Source: CAVQXR01 sp963717955 (lineage in GTDB: Bacteria; Actinomycetota; Thermoleophilia; Gaiellales; Gaiellaceae). From it: a stretch of 64,000 nucleotides of DNA. The stretch is taken from positions 434,001-498,000 of the forward strand of contig CAVQXR010000001.1 of NCBI GenBank assembly GCA_963717955.1. Reading direction: 5' to 3'. Shown here piece after piece: positions 8,687-17,304 of the stretch. The first letter of the stretch is position 1. Each line of letters starts with the position of its first letter. A program made the position numbers and the translations under genes. A model generated the notes under the pieces. That model saw only the letters and a list, made by a program, of their open reading frames with translations, did no database searches and was not told the origin of the DNA.

Positions 8687-8946
8687 CCGGCCGCGAAGTG
8701 TTCGTCGAGCCCGGAGGGCGCGCAAGGCGCCGAAGGCGCCGCGCAGCGGACGGCGTAGCCGGCCGCGAAGTGTTCGTCGAGCCCGGAGGGCTCGACACAT
8801 TCGCCGGAGGCGCCGCGCAGCGGACGGCGTAGCCGGCCGCGAAGTGTTCGTCGAGCCCGGAGGGCTCGACACATTCGCCAAAGGCGCCGCGCAGCGGACG
8901 GCGTAGCCGGCCGCGAAGATGTGTCGAGCCTGGAGGGCTCGACACA
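8651..8946. repeat. Four-copy GC-rich extragenic repeat array
   Basis: Four near-identical units with starts of the GGCGCCGCGCAGCGG core at 8663, 8735, 8809 and 8883, i.e. 72-74 bp apart. Each unit has the core (GCGCAGCGGACGGCGTAGCC), a GGCCGCGAAG link, and a second half with an inverted repeat TCGAGCCC/GGGCTCGA. There are no unique spacers, so it is not a CRISPR. The array fills the gap between two convergent genes. The reverse complement of the same core occurs in the array at 53.8-54.2 kb. Confidence 0.85.
8920..8946. terminator. Strong hairpin, probable bidirectional terminator
   Basis: An 11-bp perfect stem (TGTGTCGAGCC at 8920-8930 with GGCTCGACACA at 8936-8946) around a 5-nt loop. It lies between the convergent EthD-like and CocE genes and forms the last half-unit of the repeat array. 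There is no T-tract, as is common in very GC-rich genomes, so terminator function is inferred. Confidence 0.6.
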
Positions 8947-8958
8947 CCCCACCCGACC

Positions 8959-10659
8959 CTATGCCACGACCGGCAGCGTGATGCGGCTCGGGTGGCGCTC
9001 GTCGTGGAGGATCGTCTGCGTTGCCGTCCGGATGGCGCTCGCCGGCTCCTCGCCGAAGGTGCCGCCGGTGTTGAGGTTACGGTCCCACTGTGGGAAGTCC
9101 GAGCTGCCGACCTGGAGGCGCAGCCGGTTGCCGGCCGGGACGCGAACGGCGACCGGACCGAGGTCGATCAGGTATTCGTAGACCTGGCCCGGGCGGATCG
9201 GCTCCGGTTGCTTCGTCGACGCGCGGAAGCGGGCACGGACGATGCCGTCGAGGAGGTTGGTCGAGACGCCCGCCTCGTCGACGACGCAGAGGCGCGCGGA
9301 GAAGTCCGTGTCGGGCGCGTCGGTGGCCGCGTGGAGCATCACCACGACGTCGCCGACGACCTCGAGGTCGCGCTCGAGGGGCGCGCCCGTGTAGACGAGG
9401 ACGAGCTTGGTGCGCTCGGTCGCGTCCTGGTCGGCCGGGCCCATGGGTGTGACGTGGTCGAGACAGCAGGAGTGCCCACCGACGGCGACGGGGACGAAGC
9501 CGGGCTGGTAGACCCAGACGTCGGGCGGCTCGGCGCCAGGTGGCTCCGTGGAGAGCGTGCCGGTGCCGAACTTCGACAGCGCCCGGCCGTCCGAGTGCAG
9601 GAACCAGTCGACCGGGCGGGCCGCGGCCGGCGGCCAGCCGTCGAGGTCGCGCCAGCCTGCGCCCATGACGTAGGCGGTGACGGGGTGGTCGAAGACGCCG
9701 CACTCCTCGTCGTCGAGCACCTCGCGGAGGAAGCGCAGCTGCCAGTCGTCGACGGCGGTCGGGCCCACGTCACCGGTGGCGCCGCCGACGGGGCGCCAGG
9801 GCATGTGGTGCCACGGGCCGAGCACGAGCTTCTGCGGTGCTCGGCCCTCGGCGGCGAGCGTCGCGAAATCGTTCACCGTGCCGCGGACGAACACGTCCCA
9901 CCAGCCGCCGATGTGCAGGCCCGGCACGTCGATCTGCCCGAACTGCACGTCGAACGTCTCCCAGTAGTCGTCGTGGGCCGGATGCGCGAGCCAGTCGTGG
10001 TAGAACGGCGCGTGCCCGTCCGTGAGCGGCGGGTAGGCGGTCAGCGGCAGGACCCAGGAGAGCGCCGGCCCGTTGCCGAGCCCGGCGGCGAGCATGCCGA
10101 GCGCTGCGTCGTCCTGCGTGCGTGCGGCGACGTCCATCGCGAGGTACGTGGACCACGCCTGCGCGAACGCCTGTGCGAACGCGCCCTGGCGGTAGAACCA
10201 GTCCTCGTACGGGCGCCCGCCGGTGAACGCGGGCGAGATCGCGGCGAGCCCGCGCGGGCGCCGTTGCGCCGCGTAGAGCTGGTTGAGCCCCTGGTAGGAG
10301 AAGCCGTACGTGGCGACCCTGCCGGTGGTACCGGGGAGCTCGCTCGCCCAGGCAATCGTGGCCGAGACGTCGTCCGCCTCGTGGCGGAACGGGTAGAAAT
10401 CGCCTTCGGAGCGGTAGCGGCCGCGCGTGTCCTGCCCGACGACGACGAAGCCCTGCTGCGCATACCAGGCGGGGTGCGAATAGGCAACGAAGCTGACACC
10501 GCTGATCTTGTCGTAGGGGTGGCTCATGAGCAGGACGTGGTGCGGGCCGTCGCCGGCGGGACGATAGACGTCGGCGTAGAGCGTGACGCCGTCGGCCATC
10601 CGCAGCGGCACGTCGCGCTCGACAAGAACTCCGGAGCCGGGGATCATCTCGCTGCTCAT
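8959..10659 (-). CDS. CocE/NonD family hydrolase (S15-type X-Pro dipeptidyl-peptidase-like)
   Basis: A 566-aa alpha/beta hydrolase of the cocaine-esterase/X-prolyl-dipeptidyl-peptidase group, which cleaves esters or acyl-amino bonds. N-terminal catalytic domain about residues 10-330, with nucleophile S121 in YGFSYQG, probable acid in GGWWDVF and histidine in GPWHHMPW; C-terminal jelly-roll domain (PFAM X-Pro_dipep C-type) ends with QVGSSDFPQWDRNLNTGG. No signal peptide. It follows the LLM oxidoreductase gene by 35 bp on the same strand and is a paralogue of the frameshifted gene at 42423-44142. Confidence 0.88.
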   Translation of the reverse strand: MSSEMIPGSGVLVERDVPLRMADGVTLYADVYRPAGDGPHHVLLMSHPYDKISGVSFVAYSHPAWYAQQGFVVVGQDTRGRYRSEGDFYPFRHEADDVSATIAWASELPGTTGRVATYGFSYQGLNQLYAAQRRPRGLAAISPAFTGGRPYEDWFYRQGAFAQAFAQAWSTYLAMDVAARTQDDAALGMLAAGLGNGPALSWVLPLTAYPPLTDGHAPFYHDWLAHPAHDDYWETFDVQFGQIDVPGLHIGGWWDVFVRGTVNDFATLAAEGRAPQKLVLGPWHHMPWRPVGGATGDVGPTAVDDWQLRFLREVLDDEECGVFDHPVTAYVMGAGWRDLDGWPPAAARPVDWFLHSDGRALSKFGTGTLSTEPPGAEPPDVWVYQPGFVPVAVGGHSCCLDHVTPMGPADQDATERTKLVLVYTGAPLERDLEVVGDVVVMLHAATDAPDTDFSARLCVVDEAGVSTNLLDGIVRARFRASTKQPEPIRPGQVYEYLIDLGPVAVRVPAGNRLRLQVGSSDFPQWDRNLNTGGTFGEEPASAIRTATQTILHDERHPSRITLPVVA

Positions 10660-10694
10660 GCCGGGCGTGTGACTCTCAAGCGAGGACCCGAGCC

Positions 10695-11697
10695 CTAGCC
10701 ATGCTTGGCCTTCAGCTGAGGGAGGGCGGCGCCCGCGACGTCTGCGACCAGGGTGGGGTCGGGACTCATGTCGGCCCAGATGATGTGGTTGCAGCCGGCC
10801 TCGATGAAACTCTCGAAGCGGGCGACGACCTCCTCGGCGCTCGTCGCGATGCAGAACGCCTCGAGCAGCGCCTCATCACGGACGAGCAGCGCGCGCTGCT
10901 CGATGACGCGGGGATCCTGGATGTAGTGGTACGCCTCGGGGATGAGCAGGCCGCCGTACACGCGGGCGCCCTCGAGCGCCTTGTCCCGATCGGGGTGGTA
11001 GGAGGTCGAGACCCAGCCGCACTTCATCAGCGTGGCCGGATCCCTGCCCGCCTCGCGTGCGCCCGCCTCGAAGGCGGGTATGAGGACGTCGCGGTGGTGC
11101 GACGGCGGCACCCCGACAGCGACGTACCCATCCGCATGCCGTCCGGCATTGCGCGCCATCACGGGGCCGTTCGCGGCGCACAGCAGCGGGATCGGCTCGG
11201 GAGGCTTCGAGTAGAGGTAGAAGAAGCTGTCGAACCACTCCCCCTTGTGGCGGAAGTAGTCCTCGCTCGTCCACGCCTTGCGGATGAGCTCGATGCCCTC
11301 GACGGTGCGGCCCATGCGCTCCTTCGTCGAGGGCCAGATTCCCGTGGTCGTCTTCTCGTTCATGGCCTCGCCGGTGCCGACACACAGCGCGACGCGCCCA
11401 GGGTGGAGCAGCGCCTGGGTCGCCGTCTCGATCGCGACGTCGATGGGATGGTGTCTCGTGCCGAGCGCCGCGATCACCATTCCGCCCACGACGGCGCGCT
11501 CGGTCGCGCGCCAGGAACGCCGTGAGGGTCGTGAAGATCCCGCTCGTATGCCCCGAGGAGTGTTGCCACGGGAGCGTGTGGTCGCCCTCCCAGATGTGCC
11601 CGAAACCCGCCTCCTCCAACGCTCGCGCGCGGCGCACGTTGTCGCGGACGTCGTGGCAGAGACACTCCGGGCTGATACCGAACGTCACCTTTGTCAT
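10695..11697 (-). CDS. LLM-class F420-dependent-type oxidoreductase, frameshifted
   Basis: Luciferase-like monooxygenase fold similar to F420-dependent glucose-6-phosphate dehydrogenase-like enzymes (TIGR03557 style), which use the deazaflavin cofactor F420 for hydride transfer. The N-terminal part (FGISPECLCHDV, EEAGFGHIWEGDHTLPW) is read in one frame from ATG 11697, which has GGGAGG 6 nt upstream; the rest (GMVIAALGTRHHP, ALCVGTGEAMNE, MKCGWVST) is in another frame down to 10695. The switch lies near 11500-11512 in an alternating GC run, where loss of two bases or an equivalent slip would restore a ~334-aa protein. Same operon as the CocE hydrolase downstream. Confidence 0.8.
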
Positions 11698-11747
11698 CAC
11701 ACGCCTCCCAGGTCGGCTCGCCGCCAGGTATCGTAGAGGCCGCCGGC

Positions 11748-13397
11748 ATGCGGTACGACCTCATCCTCCGCAACGGGCGCATCGTCGACGGGACCGGCGC
11801 TCCGGGCTACACGGCCGACCTGGCGGTGCAGGACGGTCGGATCGCCGAGATCGGGGCGCTCGAGGACGCCGAGGCCGACCGCGTCATCGATGTCGGCGGC
11901 GACGTCGTCGCTCCTGGCTTCATCGACATCCACTCGCACTGCGACTTCGTCCTGCCGCTCCCCGACCAGGCGGAGTTTCTGCAGCACTTTCTCGCGCAGG
12001 GCATCACGACGCTCGTCACCGGCAACTGCGGCTACGCCCCGGCCCCGATCAACCCCGCCACGGCGCCGCTCATGCAGGCCTACACGGCGTTCATCAAGCC
12101 ACGCGATCTCGACTGGCACTGGCAGACGTTCGGCGAGTACCTGACCTATCTCGAGACCCACGGGGTCTACATGAACACCGTGCCCCTGGCGGCGCACGGC
12201 GCGCTGCGCATCGCAGTCATGGGTTTCGACGCGCGCGCGCCGAGAGACGACGAGCTCGCGCAGATGAAGACGCTGCTCGCGGAGTGTCTGGACAGCGGTG
12301 CCTTCGGGCTCTCGTCGGGCCTGATCTACGCCCCCGGGATGTTCGCGACGACCGACGAGCTGGCGGAGCTCGCGAAGGTGCTTGCACCGTACGACGCGAT
12401 CTACACCTCCCATATCCGCGGCTCGAGCGAGACGCTCATGCCGGCCGCCCAGGAGGTGCTCGCAGTGGCGAGGGCCGCCGGGGTCCGCGTCCAGCACTCG
12501 CACCTCGAGGGCTTTGGCAAGCGCTTCTGGCCCGATGTGGAGAAGGTGCTCGCGCTCCACGAGCAGGTACGCGAGGAGGGCGTCGACCACGGCTTCGACG
12601 TGATCCCCTACACGGCGGCGAACACGACGTTCCTCGCGATCCTGCCTCCGTGGTCACTCGACGGCGGTGTGCCGAAGCTCCTCGAGCGGCTGCGCGACTC
12701 GGCCACGCGGAAGCGCATCAAGCACGACATCGAGACGGTTATCCCGAGCTGGCCGACCTGGCGCCCGGGGGGCTGGCCGCACAACCTCATCGAGGCGACG
12801 GGCTGGGACAACGTCTGGATCCTCTGGGTGCCCAGCGAGGAGAACAAGGGCTACGAGGGCAAAAGTCTCGCAAGGCTCGCCGAGGAGACCGGGAAGGACC
12901 CGTTCGACGTCGCCGCCGATCTCATCCTGGCGGAGAACGGCCAGGTGACCGCGCTCTACCTCGGCGTCAGCGGCGACCTGCACGAGGAGTGGGCGCTGCG
13001 CCAGATCATCCAACACCCGAACGCGTGCATCGAGACGGACGCCTTCTCGCTCGGACGCGGCAAACCACATCCGGCGCTCTTCGGCTCGTTCCCCAAGGTG
13101 CTCGGGCAGTACGTCCGCGAGGAAAAGCTCCTGACCCTCGAGGACGCGGTGCGCAAGATGACCTCGCTCTCGGCCGAGCGGTTCCACCTCCAGGACCGGG
13201 GCGTGCTGCGCAAGGGCTACTGGGCCGACATCACCGTCTTCGACCCCGACGAGGTCTGGGGCCCGGCGACGTACGTCGAGCCGGACCTCACGCCGGGGGG
13301 TATCGACTACGTGCTCGTGAACGGCGTTGTGCTCGTCGATCGAGGAGAGGTCGACACGCAGACGCTCGCCGGCAAGGTCGTCCGCCACGCTGCGTAG
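11748..13397 (+). CDS. N-acyl-D-amino-acid deacylase-like amidohydrolase
   Basis: A 549-aa metal-dependent amidohydrolase of the D-aminoacylase/dihydroorotase superfamily. Seen: H62 and H64 (IDIHSH), Cys94 in TGNCGYAPAP (matching the zinc-bridging Cys of D-aminoacylases), then YTSHIRG and VQHSHLEG histidines and a C-terminal DADF-like region (CIETDAFS). Family enzymes remove acyl groups from D-amino acids. ATG at 11748; TATCGT lies 13 nt upstream. Divergent from the LLM gene across 50 bp, so regulation may be shared. It is a paralogue, clearly diverged, of the deacylase at 23682. Confidence 0.85.
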   Translation: MRYDLILRNGRIVDGTGAPGYTADLAVQDGRIAEIGALEDAEADRVIDVGGDVVAPGFIDIHSHCDFVLPLPDQAEFLQHFLAQGITTLVTGNCGYAPAPINPATAPLMQAYTAFIKPRDLDWHWQTFGEYLTYLETHGVYMNTVPLAAHGALRIAVMGFDARAPRDDELAQMKTLLAECLDSGAFGLSSGLIYAPGMFATTDELAELAKVLAPYDAIYTSHIRGSSETLMPAAQEVLAVARAAGVRVQHSHLEGFGKRFWPDVEKVLALHEQVREEGVDHGFDVIPYTAANTTFLAILPPWSLDGGVPKLLERLRDSATRKRIKHDIETVIPSWPTWRPGGWPHNLIEATGWDNVWILWVPSEENKGYEGKSLARLAEETGKDPFDVAADLILAENGQVTALYLGVSGDLHEEWALRQIIQHPNACIETDAFSLGRGKPHPALFGSFPKVLGQYVREEKLLTLEDAVRKMTSLSAERFHLQDRGVLRKGYWADITVFDPDEVWGPATYVEPDLTPGGIDYVLVNGVVLVDRGEVDTQTLAGKVVRHAA

Positions 13398-13469
13398 GCG
13401 CATCGACCGGCCCTCCGCGCGGCGCTGAGCACGGAGGCGTGGTCGCGGCGTTGGTACGATCGCCCGGCT

Positions 13470-13802
13470 TTGGCCAAGCCGTCGCCGTTCGCCGAGCTCT
13501 TCGAGCGCGAGAAGCCGGGTGATCGCGAATGGCGAACCTGCCTCCGCTCCGCGGGGCGGCCGCTGTACGGCGAGCGCGGCGGCGTCGCCGGAATCGTCGA
13601 GGCGGCGCGCGCTGACCTCGAGATCCTGCTCGCGGCGGACGTCGACGCGGTGATGTTCTGCAACGAGGGAGATCGGCCATACGCGCTGCAGGCCGGGCCG
13701 CAGGATGTCGCGGTGCCGACGCGGCTCGTCACGGGGCTAGCACCGTTCGATCCCCTGGACGTTGCCGGGGTCGAGCGGTTTCTCGCCGCCGCGCGGGTGT
13801 GA
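13470..13802 (+). pseudogene. BtpA/SgcQ-family TIM-barrel protein remnant, middle missing
   Basis: Reads as 110 aa, against ~260-280 aa for BtpA/SgcQ proteins. Residues 36-75 (GGVAGIVEAARADLEIL, DVDAVMFCNEGDRPY) match the family N-terminal third, and the last ~20 residues (FDPLDVAGVERFLAAAR) match its extreme C-terminus; most of the barrel between them is absent, with the join near 13715-13745. Residues 15-33 are scrambled: reading one base on in three places (GGG near 13521, AA near 13530, GGGG near 13553) restores VIAMANLPPLRGRPLY, so three +1 slips cancel out. TTG start with TACGAT 9 nt upstream. Intact relatives sit beside sugar kinases, like the next gene. Confidence 0.65.
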
Positions 13803-13893
13803 GATCGGTGCGGTGATGATCCACTCTCGGCACGATCCGTCACGGTCGCGCGCGTCGCGAGTCGGTAGGCTCGCGACCAGGTGGGTGGTGGGT

Positions 13894-13910
13894 CCCCACC
13901 CTGGGTGGGG
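13894..13910. other. Perfect 7-bp hairpin between BtpA remnant and kinase
   Basis: CCCCACC (13894-13900), loop CTG, GGTGGGG (13904-13910), in the 179-bp gap before the kinase gene. It is followed by TATCGT at 13914-13919. It may be a terminator or an operator for the kinase transcript; nothing else in the gap is recognisable. Confidence 0.4.
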
Positions 13911-13981
13911 CTGTATCGTCGTGGCCGTGGGCCCCTTCGCACCGGTGGCCGGCGGCGGTTCGGCGCGGCCGCGATGAGCGC

Positions 13982-15460
13982 GTGACGCTTCTGCTCGGGA
14001 TCGACGTCGGCACGAGCGCCACGAAGGCGGTCGTCGTCGATCCGGCGGGCGCCGTGATCGCACGGGGAGAGAGGCCGGTGGCGCTCTCCTCGCCGCGACC
14101 CGGCTGGGCCGAGGAGGACCCGGGGCAGTGGTGGGACAACGTCTGCGCGCTCTGCCGTGAGCTTCCCGTTCGTGGCGTGGCCGGGGTCGGCGTGAGCGGG
14201 ATGGTGCCTGCGGTGATCCTCCTCGGCGGCAACGGACGGCCGCTTCGCCCGTCGATCCAGCAGAATGACGCGCGCGCGGAGGCGGAGGTGACGCACCTGC
14301 GGGAGCTGCTCGGGCCTTCCGTGCTGGGACGAACCGGCTCCGCCGTGACGCAGCAGTCGGTTGGCCCGACCGCGCTCTGGCTCGCGCAGCACGAGCCGGA
14401 GGTGTGGCGCGCGACCAGGATGCTGGTCGGCTCGTACGATTACGTCGCGTTCCGGCTCGCCGGCGTGCCGTCGATCGAGCGGAACTGGGCCCTCGAGAGC
14501 GGGCTCTACGACCTCGCGGGCGGCGCATGGGCGACGGATCTCTGCGACGCGGCAGGGATCGACCCGGCGCTTCTGCCCAAGCCGAGGCGGGCCGACGAGG
14601 TCGTCGGGACGGTGACGGCGGAGGCCGCGGCCCAGACCGGGCTGCCGGCGGGAACCCCGGTCGTCGCCGGCTCGGCCGACCACGTCTCCTCGGCCTTCTG
14701 CGCGGGCGTGGTCGAGGCGGGCGATCTGCTGATCAAGCTCGGGAGCGCCGGCGACATCCTGATGGCGAGCGACGATCCGCTCGTCGACGAGCGCCTCTAC
14801 CTCGACTTCCACCTCGTTCCGGGCAAGTTCCTGCCGAACGGCTGCATGGCCGCGTCGGGCAGCTTCATCCGCTGGTTCCAGCGAGAGCTCGGAAGCGGCG
14901 TCGATCTCGCGACGCTGGACGCCGAGGCCGATGCTGTCGGGGCCGGCGCGGGGGGGATCGTCGCGCTCCCGTATCTGCTCGGCGAGAAGACACCGATCAA
15001 CGATCCCGCCGCACGCGGCGCCTTCGTGGGCCTACGGCTCGACCACGGGAGGGGACACCTGTTCCGGGCGGTGCTCGAGTCGACCGCCTTCGGGTTCCGC
15101 CACCACCTCGACGTGTTCACCGAGCTCGGACGGCCTCCCGGCCGCGTCCGCGTCACGAACGGCGGTGCGCGATCGCGGCTCTGGAAGCAGGTCGTGGCGG
15201 ACGTGACCGGCCACCGCCTGGAATCGCTGAGCGCGCACGGGTCGGAGCTGGGCGCCGCGTTCGCGGCCGGAATGGGCATCGGCGCCTTCGAGGCGTGGAG
15301 CGAGATCGAGCGCTTCATCGCGGTGGAAGGCGTCGTCGAGCCCGATCCGGCCGTCGCATCCGACTACGCGGAGCTCTATGCCGTCTACCGCGAGCTCCAC
15401 CCGGCGCTCGGCCCGATCCTCTCGCGCGCTCGGATCGCGGAGGGACATCCGGCCGCATAG
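13982..15460 (+). CDS. FGGY-family carbohydrate kinase (xylulokinase-like)
   Basis: A 492-aa actin-fold sugar kinase. N-terminal FGGY domain with phosphate-1 loop LGIDVGTSATKAVVVD (residues 5-20); second domain with the catalytic-type aspartate D233 (AGSADHVSSA) and a late NGGARSRLWKQVVADV adenosine/phosphate-2 region. Family members phosphorylate xylulose, ribulose, erythritol or similar. GTG start at 13982 is chosen because the protein begins with the canonical beta-strand. The TAG stop also forms the first three bases of the -10-like TAGGAT of the next gene. With neighbouring Gfo/Idh/MocA, RraA and BtpA-like genes it suggests catabolism of an unusual polyol or sugar acid. Confidence 0.87.
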   Translation: MTLLLGIDVGTSATKAVVVDPAGAVIARGERPVALSSPRPGWAEEDPGQWWDNVCALCRELPVRGVAGVGVSGMVPAVILLGGNGRPLRPSIQQNDARAEAEVTHLRELLGPSVLGRTGSAVTQQSVGPTALWLAQHEPEVWRATRMLVGSYDYVAFRLAGVPSIERNWALESGLYDLAGGAWATDLCDAAGIDPALLPKPRRADEVVGTVTAEAAAQTGLPAGTPVVAGSADHVSSAFCAGVVEAGDLLIKLGSAGDILMASDDPLVDERLYLDFHLVPGKFLPNGCMAASGSFIRWFQRELGSGVDLATLDAEADAVGAGAGGIVALPYLLGEKTPINDPAARGAFVGLRLDHGRGHLFRAVLESTAFGFRHHLDVFTELGRPPGRVRVTNGGARSRLWKQVVADVTGHRLESLSAHGSELGAAFAAGMGIGAFEAWSEIERFIAVEGVVEPDPAVASDYAELYAVYRELHPALGPILSRARIAEGHPAA

Positions 15461-15470
15461 GATCCTTCTC

Positions 15471-16604
15471 GTGCCCGACCTGGCACGTATCGGCTTCATC
15501 GGTTGCGGGAGCCACGCGACCCAGAACCTCTACCCGAGCTTCCGGCTCGCGGTCTTCAACCCGCCGGAGACGGGCGGCGCGATCGGGGAGCTTGCAGAGG
15601 GCGGCGAGATCGGCGAGCTCGTCGCCTGCTGCGATCGCGATCAGGATCGTGCGCGCCGGTGCGCCCGCGACTTCGGCATCGCACGCATCTACTCCGACCA
15701 TCGAGACCTGCTCGAGCACGAGGACCTCGACGGCGTCCTCGTCGCGATGCACCCCCGGCTGCAGCCGGGCATCGCGATCGACTGTCTCGAGGCGGGCGTG
15801 CACGTGTTCGTCGAGAAGCCGCCCGCCGAGGATCTCGACCATTGCCTCGCCATGAAGGAAGCGGCCGACCGCGCCGGACGGCACGTGATGGTCGGCTTCA
15901 TGAAGCGCTTCTCCGAGCCGTACCTCCGCGCGAGGGAGATCGCCGCGCGGCAGGCATTCGGACCCGTCACGGCGTACGAGGCGCGCTTCACCTTCGGTGT
16001 CTACCCGCCGCGGTCGGTGTACGACTTCCTGAACGGATTCGGCTGCCACCACCTCGACCTCGCTCGCTTCCTCTGCGGGGACGTTGCATGGGTGTTCGCG
16101 GCCCGCGCGACCTGCGCTCCCGGGGACTCGCGCGAGTGGCGTCCGGGCACGCTCGACCTCCCGGTGACCGGCTCGGCGTGGCGAGACATGTGGCGGCTCG
16201 CGGAGGGGCGAGAGCCGCCACAGGAGGAGGCGTGGGCGGCTGTGCTCGGCTTCGCGTCGGGGGCGGTCGGGACGATCCAGCTCAATTCGCTCGAACGGCT
16301 CAACGAGCGCGTCGTGCTGACCGGCAGGCAGAGCGCCGTCCACGTGGAGGGCTGGAGGACCGTGACTGCCCACCTGGCCGGCGCGCCCGGCCCGGAGGTC
16401 TGGGAGCCGAATGACCAGCTGCCCGGCGACGCGCTCGACCCGCGCCATCTGCACGGTTTCGCGGGCGAGGTGAGGCACTTCGTGCAGTGCGTGCGCGACG
16501 AGACGCGCCCGGAGGTCTCGATCGACGACGGGATCGCGGCCGTCCGTCTCGAGCAGGCGATGAAGCGCTCCGTCACGGAGCAACGACCGGTGGAGGTGGA
16601 GTGA
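15471..16604 (+). CDS. Gfo/Idh/MocA family NAD(P)-dependent oxidoreductase
   Basis: A 377-aa protein with an N-terminal Rossmann domain (RIGFIGCGSHA, residues 5-15; VEKPPAED near 115) and a C-terminal alpha/beta domain including FGCHHLDLARFL, where the HHxxDL-like residues resemble the catalytic Lys/His region. Family members oxidise sugars, inositols or their acids with NAD(P). GTG at 15471 is preferred: it starts just before the Rossmann strand and TAGGAT (15458-15463) lies 7 nt upstream without a Shine-Dalgarno. The stop overlaps the RraA-like gene by 4 bp. Confidence 0.86.
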   Translation: MPDLARIGFIGCGSHATQNLYPSFRLAVFNPPETGGAIGELAEGGEIGELVACCDRDQDRARRCARDFGIARIYSDHRDLLEHEDLDGVLVAMHPRLQPGIAIDCLEAGVHVFVEKPPAEDLDHCLAMKEAADRAGRHVMVGFMKRFSEPYLRAREIAARQAFGPVTAYEARFTFGVYPPRSVYDFLNGFGCHHLDLARFLCGDVAWVFAARATCAPGDSREWRPGTLDLPVTGSAWRDMWRLAEGREPPQEEAWAAVLGFASGAVGTIQLNSLERLNERVVLTGRQSAVHVEGWRTVTAHLAGAPGPEVWEPNDQLPGDALDPRHLHGFAGEVRHFVQCVRDETRPEVSIDDGIAAVRLEQAMKRSVTEQRPVEVE

Positions 16605-17260
16605 ACACGGGCGGGGAGTACTACGACCTCGTCGAGGAGCGGCTCTACACGAGCGTTCTCGCCGACGTCATGGACGACCTCGGGTTCCGCAACCAGGTGA
16701 TGCGGCACGACATCCGACCGCTCTACGAGGGCGCGCGGATCGTCGGGCGCGCGGCGACGATGCTCGTCTCCGAGGTGTTCGAGGTGCCGGCTGAGCCCTA
16801 CAACCTCGAGCTCGAGCTGCTCGACTCGCTCGAGCCGGGTGAGGTCGTCGTGTTCACGACGCAGGGCTCCCACCGGGCCGCGGTCTGGGGTGAGCTGCTG
16901 TCGACTCACGCCCGGGCCCGGGGGAGCCGCGGCGTCGTCATCGACGGCTGTACGCGGGACACCTGGGGCATCGTCGAGATGCGGTTCCCGGTCTTCGCGT
17001 CGGGCAGCACCCCGGCCGACTCGAAGGGGAGGCTCGACGTGATCGCCTACCGGGTTCCGGTCGAGGTCGGCGGCGTGCGCGTCGCGCCCGGCGATCTCGT
17101 CGTCGCGGACGTGGACGGATGCGTGACGGTGCCGCAAGCCGTCGAGGACGAGGTCGTCGAGCGCGCGCTGGCCAAGGTCGCGGGCGAGAACACCGTGAGG
17201 GACGTGCTCGCCGCCGGCGCGAGCATCCGGCAGGTCTTCGCGGAGTACGGGATCCTTTAG
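16601..17260 (+). CDS. RraA-like protein (HMG aldolase/oxaloacetate decarboxylase family)
   Basis: A 219-aa RraA-fold protein. The metal/substrate motif G-x-x-T-R-D is seen as DGCTRD with R119 and D120, and the GELLSTHARARG segment before it forms the expected loop. Despite old names (dimethylmenaquinone methyltransferase, RNase E inhibitor), bacterial members of this type are mostly divalent-metal aldolases or decarboxylases for 2-oxo acids. GTG start overlaps the preceding oxidoreductase stop (GTGA). In this operon a retro-aldol step after an NAD-dependent oxidation is a reasonable inference; the substrate is unknown. Confidence 0.85.
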   Translation: MNTGGEYYDLVEERLYTSVLADVMDDLGFRNQVMRHDIRPLYEGARIVGRAATMLVSEVFEVPAEPYNLELELLDSLEPGEVVVFTTQGSHRAAVWGELLSTHARARGSRGVVIDGCTRDTWGIVEMRFPVFASGSTPADSKGRLDVIAYRVPVEVGGVRVAPGDLVVADVDGCVTVPQAVEDEVVERALAKVAGENTVRDVLAAGASIRQVFAEYGIL

Positions 17261-17304
17261 GGCCGGTCCGGCCCTGGGGCGAGCAGCGAACGAGGGAGGA
17301 GCAG

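Noticed and set aside
8651..8946. Possible CRISPR array from regular 72-74 bp spacing
   Set aside because: The whole unit repeats with no unique spacers, and no cas genes are near; it is an extragenic palindromic repeat array.
13803..13981. A 71-aa open frame (13762-13977) in the gap before the kinase
   Set aside because: It overlaps the BtpA remnant, has no ribosome binding site or recognisable sequence, and spans the hairpin; probably non-coding.
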